Shown one piece after another: positions 29,004 to 35,267 of a DNA stretch of 35,267 nucleotides. The notes beneath the pieces are model-generated. The model worked only from the letters and a program-made list of their open reading frames with translations, did not search any database and was not told the DNA's origin. Position numbers and translations under genes: made by a program. This DNA comes from a virus. Numbering within the stretch: position 1 is the stretch's first letter; each line of letters opens with the position of its first letter. The stretch spans positions 1-35,267 of the IMG/VR virus record IMGVR_UViG_3300024344_000060; one strand, written 5' to 3'.

Positions 29004-30797
29004 TTATGCCTGTCCACTATATATAACGTTACCTTCTTCATCAAAGTATTCATCTGGTTGTTCTCCTAATTCTTTTCTTCTTCTAGTTAGATACTCTTGA
29101 AAAGGTTCGAGTTGACTATAACCACCTAGTGTAGCATAGTTTATCGCTTCATTCAATCCCATAGGAGTATTTCCTCTAAATTTACCGCTTTTATCGATAG
29201 CAAATCTTCTGCCAAGCGGTACGTTCATTTCAGTTCCACCTGTTCTTGTATCATCTTTGTACTTCATGGTGCCCCCTACATTGAATTGACCAGCACGTGG
29301 GTCTATATCTATGTTTTCTTTAAACGTTACATTAGATACCTCTTCTGGTACACCACCACCCATACGATCTCTGCCTATGTTATTGCCTCTGCTATCTTTT
29401 GCTAAACGTTCTCTGCCTTCTTCAATCATCATAGTATTTGATCTAGTAAAATCAATCTTACCTTCTTTTTGTAATTGAGCTAATTCTTTAGGTGTAACTC
29501 CTTTTTCTCTCATTCGTTTTTGATAATCTGCTGAGTTTTCTCCAGGCTTTGAACCATAATATTTTTTAGGATCATAAGCTTTTAAAAAGTTATCTCCTCC
29601 ACCTGCTTTTGCTTTTTCTAAAAATCTTTGAAACTTATCTTCTTCACTTAATTCCATATCAAAGCCTTGTTCTTTTTCTACATCACCAAGTATCTCATCC
29701 ATAAAATCTTCGTCGCCATATCTCTTAAAGAAGTTTGCTTGTCTATCTGGATCACCTTCTAAAGTTCTTAATAAATTTCCTAAGCCTATACCTTTATCAT
29801 CTGTACCTAATGATCTCATTAATTTTTCAACTTGATTTGTTTCCATATTCTTAAGAAAATCAGATAATGCATCAGCACCTTCCATCATTAATGAAGGAGG
29901 TATAGATAAAGTATCTTTAGCTTTGTCAATTATACTTTTTTCTTTTTTAGTTTCTTCAATTTGTTTTAATAAATCTTTATCACCATAGTCTTGTATTGTT
30001 TCTGCTCGTCCTGTTTTATCATAATGTTTTGCGGCTCTATTAGCTCTTTTTTGATTGTCTTTGTCATGAAATTGATAACCACTAATAGCTTCTTTACCAC
30101 CAGTTCTAGCTCTTTGATGAGCCTTCTCATCTTGTCCTGCTTGAAATTGTTTTGTCTCTCTATCACTAAAACCCTTTGGAGTTGATCCTCCCAATTTCAT
30201 ATTTTGACCAGCAACATATGCATTTCTAAAAGATTCAATTCCTGTGACTGGTTCTTTTTCACCAGAACCTCCTAACATTTTTAATATGCCTTGTTCTTCA
30301 GGACTAATGTAAGCAAGTTGTTCGCCTTCTGGTGCAAATGCCTCAACCTTTTTAACATCATTTCTTACTTCATTCATTGCAAGCTGCGAGTCTATTTCTT
30401 CTTGAGACATTCCTGACTCAATCATTTTTAATATACTTCTCCAATCAGTTGGGTCTATAGCTGCTTCATCCCTCTCATAGCCATAAATCATTTCATCGTA
30501 TATTCTTCTGGCTTCTTCAGGACCAACACCATATGTTCCCATGATTCTCATTATTTCAGAGTCTTCAAGATTGGCTGTGTTTTGTTCTTCTACACCTTCT
30601 GCCGCTACTTTCATAAAGTTTGGCATTTCTTTGTCAGCTTGAGGTAATTTAAATATACCTGGTGTGTTCTTCTTTTGCATTTTAGAAAGCAAAGCCGCTG
30701 CTCCTACAGGCATCTCATTAGGTTTTGCAACCATATCTCCGCCTTCAACAGGCCCTGTTACTTTCATTTCTGATAATTCTTCTATACCGTATGCCAT
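29004..30797 (-). CDS. Putative virion structural protein, 597 aa
   Basis: A large acidic and charged protein with no hydrophobic segments. Short Met/Gly-rich motifs in the N-terminal 80 residues, long Lys/Glu/Asp helices (about 200-430) and a C-terminal domain that looks beta-rich ('GQFNVGGTMKYKDDTRTGG', about 515-535) are visible. It has its own promoter (30809-30837), and AAAGGATT precedes ATG 30797. Gene order (tail nozzle, small genes, this protein, ejection proteins) supports a tail or internal virion role. I do not recognise the family. Confidence 0.7.
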   Translation of the reverse strand: MAYGIEELSEMKVTGPVEGGDMVAKPNEMPVGAAALLSKMQKKNTPGIFKLPQADKEMPNFMKVAAEGVEEQNTANLEDSEIMRIMGTYGVGPEEARRIYDEMIYGYERDEAAIDPTDWRSILKMIESGMSQEEIDSQLAMNEVRNDVKKVEAFAPEGEQLAYISPEEQGILKMLGGSGEKEPVTGIESFRNAYVAGQNMKLGGSTPKGFSDRETKQFQAGQDEKAHQRARTGGKEAISGYQFHDKDNQKRANRAAKHYDKTGRAETIQDYGDKDLLKQIEETKKEKSIIDKAKDTLSIPPSLMMEGADALSDFLKNMETNQVEKLMRSLGTDDKGIGLGNLLRTLEGDPDRQANFFKRYGDEDFMDEILGDVEKEQGFDMELSEEDKFQRFLEKAKAGGGDNFLKAYDPKKYYGSKPGENSADYQKRMREKGVTPKELAQLQKEGKIDFTRSNTMMIEEGRERLAKDSRGNNIGRDRMGGGVPEEVSNVTFKENIDIDPRAGQFNVGGTMKYKDDTRTGGTEMNVPLGRRFAIDKSGKFRGNTPMGLNEAINYATLGGYSQLEPFQEYLTRRRKELGEQPDEYFDEEGNVIYSGQA

Positions 30798-30808
30798 GTT
30801 AATCCTTT

Positions 30809-30837
30809 ATTATACCCCATATAGTAGCGAATGTAAA
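30809..30837 (-). promoter_or_regulatory. Minus-strand sigma-70-type promoter
   Basis: On the minus strand, TTTACA (30837-30832) and TATAAT (30814-30809) are spaced 17 bases apart in the 53-base gap upstream of the 597-aa gene. It should drive the internal virion genes from 30797 down to 18489. A GTGCCCCC motif abuts the -35 directly. Confidence 0.75.
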
Positions 30838-30845
30838 GGGGGCAC
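30837..30845 (+). repeat. GGGGGCAC motif copy next to a promoter
   Basis: AGGGGGCAC on the plus strand; on the transcribed minus strand it reads GTGCCCCCT and shares its last base with the -35 element TTTACA. It is one of 17 GGGGGCA(C/A) copies in the window and is intergenic, so no coding constraint explains it. Confidence 0.8.
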
Positions 30846-30850
30846 ACCCA

Positions 30851-31222
30851 TTATACTCCACGTAAATCATCGCTTACCTCCATTACTGATATGACTACAT
30901 TAGCTGGTTGAACTGATGTATCAATTTTTAATATATCTCCTGACTCTAAAATAAGCGGCCCGTCTGCTGTAACATTCATGGCTTTTAACGTAGTGTAATC
31001 ACTTGTTGTAAAGTGTTTGAATGTAACCGCTGCCACGCCTGCGCTTGTGTCAACTATTTTAGCGTCTAAAGTACCTGCCCCACCTGTAGTGTTATATACT
31101 ACAAATGTTTTAACAATAGCCATATACTTAATTAAACTAGTAGTCGTTGGACAAGTATAAACTGTTTGGTCAGATCCTGCGGATGTAACTGCTTTTACTG
31201 AATTTTTATATTCTATAGCCAT
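30851..31222 (-). CDS. Small beta-rich structural protein, 123 aa
   Basis: The protein is a Thr/Val/Ala-rich beta-sandwich-like sequence: 'SDQTVYTCPTTTSLIKYM' near the N-terminus, then alternating strands to a 'ILESGDILKIDTS' segment. Such proteins decorate heads or tails in marine phages (head fibre or minor tail protein). ATG 31222 overlaps the preceding stop (TAATG on the minus strand), so the frame's earlier ATG (31237) is rejected. Confidence 0.65.
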   Translation of the reverse strand: MAIEYKNSVKAVTSAGSDQTVYTCPTTTSLIKYMAIVKTFVVYNTTGGAGTLDAKIVDTSAGVAAVTFKHFTTSDYTTLKAMNVTADGPLILESGDILKIDTSVQPANVVISVMEVSDDLRGV

Positions 31223-31410
31223 TAGCTTAAAAACCACTCCATTGAACGTTGTTCATTTTGATCTGCAATCTTAGAAGGAGTCTCTCCTTCAGATAAATCT
31301 CTTAATCTTAATATGTTTATTAGAGCATCATAAGTTCTAGCTGATATAATATTCTCAGCTCTTTCTTGATATGAAAGCTCTGGGTAAACTCCTTTAGTAT
31401 ATAGTCCCAT
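31222..31410 (-). CDS. Small hypothetical protein, 62 aa
   Basis: A compact helical protein ('QERAENIISARTYDALINIL' in the middle) between the tail nozzle and the beta-rich protein. Both ends overlap neighbours by one base (TAATG), so its place in the structural operon is firm. The size would fit a connector, adaptor or assembly factor; nothing in the sequence decides. It has no cysteines and no membrane segment. Confidence 0.7.
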   Translation of the reverse strand: MGLYTKGVYPELSYQERAENIISARTYDALINILRLRDLSEGETPSKIADQNEQRSMEWFLS

Positions 31411-33293
31411 TATCTAGTTCCGTCTGCTTGACCTGTTGCTCTCCAAGTACCAAGTCTCCATGATACATCTGTTGTATCTGAATACCATTTACATTGAAAA
31501 GATCTACCTCTTGCACGTAAATTTAATTTATTAGTGCTTGAAGTTATTGAATAAGGACCTTTAGTTGTTTCTGAATCATTAGGATAGCGCTTAGATTTCA
31601 TTTGAAATTTCATTGTTGATCCTGTACTGAATGATGTATCAGGAATAATTCTATCAATAAATATAATGTTATCCCCATTCTCATCACCACTAAAGAAACC
31701 TGTTTCTACTGAAGCATCCAATGCTGCTGAGGCTGCATTGACACCACGCTCTTGATCGAAAACTTTTCCTGCTGAATCACTTCCAAGAGGATATGTAAAT
31801 ATTCCTGCGTCATGCCACGCTGTTCTATCTAAAGAACCAACTGACCATGTGTTATCTACATAATTATAAATAACATATTTATCTATTTCTGTTGCACTTG
31901 CTGATGGGTAAAACCACCATATTTCATTGAACTCAATTATCTCTGCACTAAATACTTTTTCTCTTTGTGTCTGACTAAAGCTATCAAATACTCTATTAAG
32001 TACTGGACATTTTAAAGTTTTGATTGCACCATCATATGCATAGAAGTTATTAGTTCCCATCCAGAATGCGGCACCTTCAACCATTGCTGGTGAGTTTTTA
32101 GATATCGTACCTGAAGCTTCACCTAATTGTTGGAAAGAGAAAGTAAATGGAGGACCAGTAAACTGCATACCATATGCATCTACGTCTGTCCATAAAATCA
32201 TTTGACCACGACCTTTTGCGGCTGACTCAATATTAGTACCTGTTCCAAGTTTTTGTGCACCAGCTGTATTAGTTAACTGTGTATTCCAATCAGACAAACT
32301 TTCTTGAGAACACCATCTTACTAATGTTCTATCATAAGTAGTTGATCCTTCTGGTGTAGAACCAAAACAAGTTAAATGTCTGTCAGGTGTAGATACAAGA
32401 ACTACTCCAACTTTAGTTGGTATTTTAGTTCTATCTCCACCTACACTATTTACATACCAACTTAATGTAGATCCTCTATAGGTAGTTGGAGCTGCTATAA
32501 AAGCGCTGACATCAAAATAATAAATTGTATCCTCACCTCCGCCAACAGAAGCTACTATATCTTCGCCCCAACTGTCCATAGTCCACACACGTGGAGATAA
32601 TACAACACCTGAAGTGGAACGTGCTGTTCCCCATGATGCTGATCCCCACATTCCTGCGCCAAATCCGTAACCTGTTAAGCCATCGGATGGTCCGTTACTT
32701 ACTAAATATCTTAAAACTACTGCACCCCCACCAGATGTACTACCTGATGATGCTGTTCCTGATATACTGCCTGTTCCTCCTGCGACTGGTGTAATTGTGT
32801 AAGTTGTGCTACTTACCCATGTAGCATAATACTCACCTGTTGCAATAGTTACACCATCAACTGTTCCTGAAGCTATTGAGGAAATGACAATACGAGAAGC
32901 AGGACTTGTTCTTGCAATTTCGTTACCTGCATCTGTAACTGTAATTACTGAAGAACCTGCTGATCCCGTAGCAAAGGGATTAGTTAGATTAACATCGTCT
33001 GTTTTGTATGGAGTTATATCCTGTAATGAGCCTGAATACTCTGCGTATACATGCGTACTAGTCCCGTAAAAAGCTAATTTTCTTCCTTGAAGATCTCTGT
33101 GTGGAAATATATTTCTATTCTTTCCATCAAAACTTGTGCTGCTAAAAGCGTCTCTGGTTACCCAGCCGCCTATTTTTTCTGCTTGGTCAAAACGAAAACG
33201 AACTTTGTCTGCGTCTGTGTAACGCATGCCCGCTTGGTAATCTGTTACCTCTGTTACCACTCCAGCAGGCGCCGTTAATTTTACGTTTGGCAT
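31410..33293 (-). CDS. Tail nozzle / DNA-stabilisation protein (P22 gp10, T7 gp12-like), 627 aa
   Basis: The opening 'MPNVKLTAPAGVVTEVTDYQ' and 'DADKVRFRFDQAEKIGGWV' are hallmarks of the podovirus tail nozzle or packaged-DNA stabilisation family. Residues 60-470 carry repeated Trp/Gly-rich beta-propeller-like blades ('WGSASWGTARS', 'WTMDSWGED', 'VRWCSQESLSDW'), with a Ser/Thr/Gly-rich inserted domain (about 105-200). The C-terminal part is beta-rich with 'KSKRYPNDSETTKG'. It forms the tail tube through which DNA leaves. AGGGGG, which is also a motif copy (33294-33302), lies three bases before the ATG and serves as ribosome binding site. Confidence 0.85.
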   Translation of the reverse strand: MPNVKLTAPAGVVTEVTDYQAGMRYTDADKVRFRFDQAEKIGGWVTRDAFSSTSFDGKNRNIFPHRDLQGRKLAFYGTSTHVYAEYSGSLQDITPYKTDDVNLTNPFATGSAGSSVITVTDAGNEIARTSPASRIVISSIASGTVDGVTIATGEYYATWVSSTTYTITPVAGGTGSISGTASSGSTSGGGAVVLRYLVSNGPSDGLTGYGFGAGMWGSASWGTARSTSGVVLSPRVWTMDSWGEDIVASVGGGEDTIYYFDVSAFIAAPTTYRGSTLSWYVNSVGGDRTKIPTKVGVVLVSTPDRHLTCFGSTPEGSTTYDRTLVRWCSQESLSDWNTQLTNTAGAQKLGTGTNIESAAKGRGQMILWTDVDAYGMQFTGPPFTFSFQQLGEASGTISKNSPAMVEGAAFWMGTNNFYAYDGAIKTLKCPVLNRVFDSFSQTQREKVFSAEIIEFNEIWWFYPSASATEIDKYVIYNYVDNTWSVGSLDRTAWHDAGIFTYPLGSDSAGKVFDQERGVNAASAALDASVETGFFSGDENGDNIIFIDRIIPDTSFSTGSTMKFQMKSKRYPNDSETTKGPYSITSSTNKLNLRARGRSFQCKWYSDTTDVSWRLGTWRATGQADGTR

Positions 33294-33302
33294 GTGCCCC
33301 CT
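33294..33302 (-). repeat. GGGGGCAC motif copy acting as ribosome binding site
   Basis: On the minus strand, AAGGGGGCAC ends directly at the ATG of the tail nozzle gene. It is the only copy placed to act as a Shine-Dalgarno sequence, and GGGGG is not the best match to anti-SD, so the motif may have been kept for another reason. Confidence 0.75.
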
Positions 33303-33312
33303 TCACGGTTGT

Positions 33313-33513
33313 TTAAGGATTATTACTGTCCCATGCGTCTTGCATGGCTTTTAATCCGTCATTACATTCTTGTTCAGTTGGTTTATAACCACCATCTGTA
33401 ATTTCTAAATTTGCATAAATTTTATTTTTGCTATCTGTCCAACGAATAAAGTCTCCACCTCTTAAACTAACAATATAATCTTCAATCATATTTGGTCTAC
33501 CGTTTCGTTCCAT
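33313..33513 (-). CDS. Small hypothetical protein, 66 aa
   Basis: A small acidic alpha/beta protein ('NMIEDYIVSLRGGDFIRWTD', then 'YKPTEQECNDGLKAMQDAW'), following a fibre gene. ATG 33513 overlaps that gene's stop (TAATG); the longer frame from 33549 is rejected. Its place after a fibre-like gene and before the nozzle gene suggests a fibre chaperone or small adaptor by analogy with the other fibre/chaperone pairs nearby. Confidence 0.65.
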   Translation of the reverse strand: MERNGRPNMIEDYIVSLRGGDFIRWTDSKNKIYANLEITDGGYKPTEQECNDGLKAMQDAWDSNNP

Positions 33514-34109
33514 TATTGTGCCTCCGCTAGTTTTATAAAATCCATCCAAGTGTCATTATCCGCACTTGAGCCACCCACATACCAATCAGAACTAGCTGAT
33601 ACACTAAATTTAACTTTATGTGTTGATGTATCTGTGCAATTAAAAATAAACATAGCTGGAGATGACATTGATTGATTTGTAGCACTATTATTTCCCGTGG
33701 AGTTTGCTGCTTTATCATAAGTACCATCATCTGTTGTAGTATGTATTTCAGCTAATCCGTAGTTGTGATCGTTTTGACTGTTAGAATAAAAATATGCTTG
33801 AAATCTTAAAAGCCAAACACCTGTTGATGGAAAAGTAAAAACACCAGAAGATTGAGACATTCCAGTTCCAACTTTACTAAAGTTATTAGTATCAACTCTT
33901 TCTAAATTATTAGTTAAAAAATCTCTACTTGATGTTGCGTTCATAGCAGATGTTTTTCTCCATGTATCTACTTCTGTTAATGCTCCACCATTTACAAACC
34001 CACTTGTTAAAGCTGTGCCGCCATTAGCTACTGGTAAAGTACCTGTAACTTGGCTAGTTAAATTAATGTTACCACTTAAGGCTGATGTTTTTACTACTGT
34101 TAATGCCAT
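33513..34109 (-). CDS. Tail fibre / C1q-like structural protein, 198 aa
   Basis: The N-terminal 45 residues ('SALSGNINLTSQVTGTLPVA', 'NGGTALTSG') form a fibre-shaft-like repeat typical of phage receptor-binding proteins. Residues 75-198 look like a trimeric C1q/TNF-like jelly roll: 'FTFPSTGVWLLRFQAYFYS' and the final 'DTWMDFIKLAEA'. It is likely a host-recognition fibre tip. AAAGGATAAC precedes the ATG. Confidence 0.7.
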   Translation of the reverse strand: MALTVVKTSALSGNINLTSQVTGTLPVANGGTALTSGFVNGGALTEVDTWRKTSAMNATSSRDFLTNNLERVDTNNFSKVGTGMSQSSGVFTFPSTGVWLLRFQAYFYSNSQNDHNYGLAEIHTTTDDGTYDKAANSTGNNSATNQSMSSPAMFIFNCTDTSTHKVKFSVSASSDWYVGGSSADNDTWMDFIKLAEAQ

Positions 34110-34110
34110 G

Positions 34111-34401
34111 TTATCCTTTTGGGTTGTCCGATTTTACTTTAGCAATTGCGTCTTGCCAAGTAGTTGTTGAATTAATTTTATCATGATATTGCATATCTAA
34201 TTGATCTGTTATACTAGGGTAAGCTGCTTGTCTCTTTGGTATATAAGCCATAGCTTCCATCTTAGCTTTTATATCTGCTCTTGATATTTCTGGAGAAGAA
34301 TCCCATTCAAAAGTACATGTATCTATATTATCTCCACGAACAGTAACTTGTGCATCAGGATTAATAGCCATTATTGCATCACCAATTAAAACTTTCATCA
34401 T
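34111..34401 (-). CDS. XkdW-like tail fibre assembly protein, 96 aa
   Basis: The C-terminal half ('KRQAAYPSITDQLDMQYHD', then 'TWQDAIAKVKSDNP') is the pattern of XkdW-type small tail proteins and fibre chaperones. The N-terminal half reads 'INPDAQVTVRGDNIDTCTFEW'. The gene lies between two fibre genes and overlaps the previous one (ATGA). ATG 34398 is an equally good start because GGAGG sits upstream. Confidence 0.75.
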   Translation of the reverse strand: MMKVLIGDAIMAINPDAQVTVRGDNIDTCTFEWDSSPEISRADIKAKMEAMAYIPKRQAAYPSITDQLDMQYHDKINSTTTWQDAIAKVKSDNPKG

Positions 34402-34952
34402 GCTAGTACCTCCATTAAAGTCATTGTACTCGTACCAGTACCTCCACTACCACTACTATTCATTAAGTTAAGTGTAGCAGAGCCATGTTCTGCATATTTC
34501 ACCGAATATGTTAAACTGCTTGTACTCGAAGGTGAATCTAAATATGAAAAAACCATTGATTGTGTTGCTGTTTGAGATAGTGCGTTATAAACCAACATAT
34601 CACTATATATTGCTAGTTCTGAACCTGCTCTATAAATTCTAAGTTCAGCATAACTATTAGCTGCACTAGACATAAGAGCTGGACAAACATAATGAAAATA
34701 AACTTTAGATGAAGTAGCAGAAGGTGTAATTGAAGCTGTTAAACCTGAAGCTGTTAATGTGCCAGATGTAAAAGTTTCAGCACTACTTAAAGTTTCAGAA
34801 ACAACTTGGTTAATTTTTCCAAAGCCTGAAGCTGTACCATTATTTGTTAAAGTTACACCTGATGGTATCGTTATAGTATCACCCGATGTTCCAATCTCTA
34901 AAGCTGTGCCACTCGCTGGATCTACTTTGTCTACGTATATTGTGCTTGCCAT
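34398..34952 (-). CDS. Tail fibre-like protein, 184 aa
   Basis: Begins 'MASTIYVDKVDPASGTALEI', then 'TIPSGVTLTNNGTASGFGKI' (fibre shaft start), followed by a Ser/Thr-rich beta domain (about 60-184) with 'SSKVYFHYVCPAL', 'FSYLDSPSSTSSLTYSVKY' and 'STMTLMEVLA' at the end. I recall this form from many marine phage tail-fibre proteins. GGAG lies eight bases before ATG 34952, which overlaps the chaperone stop (TAATG). Confidence 0.75.
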   Translation of the reverse strand: MASTIYVDKVDPASGTALEIGTSGDTITIPSGVTLTNNGTASGFGKINQVVSETLSSAETFTSGTLTASGLTASITPSATSSKVYFHYVCPALMSSAANSYAELRIYRAGSELAIYSDMLVYNALSQTATQSMVFSYLDSPSSTSSLTYSVKYAEHGSATLNLMNSSGSGGTGTSTMTLMEVLA

Positions 34953-35267
34953 TATGCGTCACTCCATATTGTGTTTGTTAAATTACCATCCGCATCTCTA
35001 GTCAATATCACATCGTACTCTGTCTCTGTGTTGTTGTTTTGTGGGATGTCTCTCCAAGATTGTCTTTTAGTTTTCCATGCATCACTCATCGTTACGTCAG
35101 AGTTAGCCATCCAATCTGTTTGCTGAAATTTTTGATTTCTTATTCTTTTTATTTCTGCAAGTTTTCTATCAGCAGATTTACTATTCCAAGCTAATTGATC
35201 TTTATCATATTGAGCTTGTTCTTCAGCTGTCATGTCTCTACTTACACCATTAGAATTTATTTTTGTC
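34952..35267 (-). CDS. Tail fibre assembly chaperone, partial at window edge
   Basis: The visible part ends 'AWKTKRQSWRDIPQ...' and has 'ADRKLAEIKRIRNQKFQQTD', 'WMANSDVTMSDAWK', the pattern of Phage_tail_APC-type chaperones that help fold or attach tail fibres. The frame is open to the edge (…NSNGVSRDMTAEEQ), so ATG 35233 is not the real start. The gene's upstream part is missing from the window. It lies upstream of its likely client, the fibre protein. Confidence 0.8.
   Translation of the reverse strand, partial: TKINSNGVSRDMTAEEQAQYDKDQLAWNSKSADRKLAEIKRIRNQKFQQTDWMANSDVTMSDAWKTKRQSWRDIPQNNNTETEYDVILTRDADGNLTNTIWSDA

Noticed and set aside
1-35267. tRNA genes, CRISPR arrays, integrase or attachment sites
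   Set aside because: Gaps between genes are mostly below 100 bases and none showed a tRNA shape, regular repeats and spacers, or integrase motifs.

Overview
The window is 35 kb of an AT-rich, gene-dense bacteriophage genome. The likeliest source is a marine podovirus infecting an alphaproteobacterium, perhaps near the SAR116/Roseobacter phage HMO-2011 group. That placement is inference. It rests on the mix of a family A DNA polymerase, class I ribonucleotide reductase, PD-(D/E)XK nuclease, a Sak4-like ATPase, a very large ejection-type virion protein and a P22 gp10/T7 gp12-like tail nozzle. No RNA polymerase is encoded here, and the recognisable promoters look like host sigma-70 promoters. 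Genes are packed so tightly that most junctions are TAATG, ATGA or TAGTG overlaps, so translational coupling is probably general.

The window has two convergent arms. The plus-strand arm (1-18492) starts with small unknown genes (2-2129). A DNA transaction block follows (2129-9297): Cas4/RecB-like nuclease, lipoprotein-like peptide, Arg/Lys peptide, Sak4-like ATPase, putative ssDNA-binding protein, UDG-like/3'-5' exonuclease protein, two small genes, polymerase, small protein and a DUF3987-like primase-helicase. The nrdAB operon (9357-12077) and a metallophosphoesterase with an N-terminal HTH (12675-13907) come next. The rest (13995-18492) holds very small basic, acidic, Cys-rich and membrane proteins around a lysozyme-like endolysin and a three-TM holin-like protein; this looks like a lysis and host-interaction cluster.

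The minus-strand arm (35267-18489) is structural and is transcribed right to left. It runs from a tail-fibre chaperone (cut by the window edge) through fibre and chaperone genes, the 627-aa tail nozzle, small connector-like genes, and 597-, 299- and 341-aa virion proteins to a 2,599-aa polyvalent protein and a 243-aa HExxH protein. Terminase, portal and capsid genes are absent and presumably lie beyond the right edge. The two arms meet with overlapping stop codons at 18489-18492.

Points that deserve most attention: (1) the DNA polymerase is split into two genes with two unrelated genes between them, and the third exonuclease motif sits in the polymerase half; (2) its O-helix has His where Phe, Tyr or Leu is usual (E. 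coli position 762); (3) a DNA-level motif, GGGGGCA(C/A), occurs 17 times in every coding context and near several promoters; (4) a promoter after nrdB fires straight into a terminator-like hairpin; (5) a 53-residue protein with nine cysteines overlaps a possible membrane-anchor extension of the endolysin; (6) two adjacent virion-arm genes each carry an HExxH zinc-peptidase motif.
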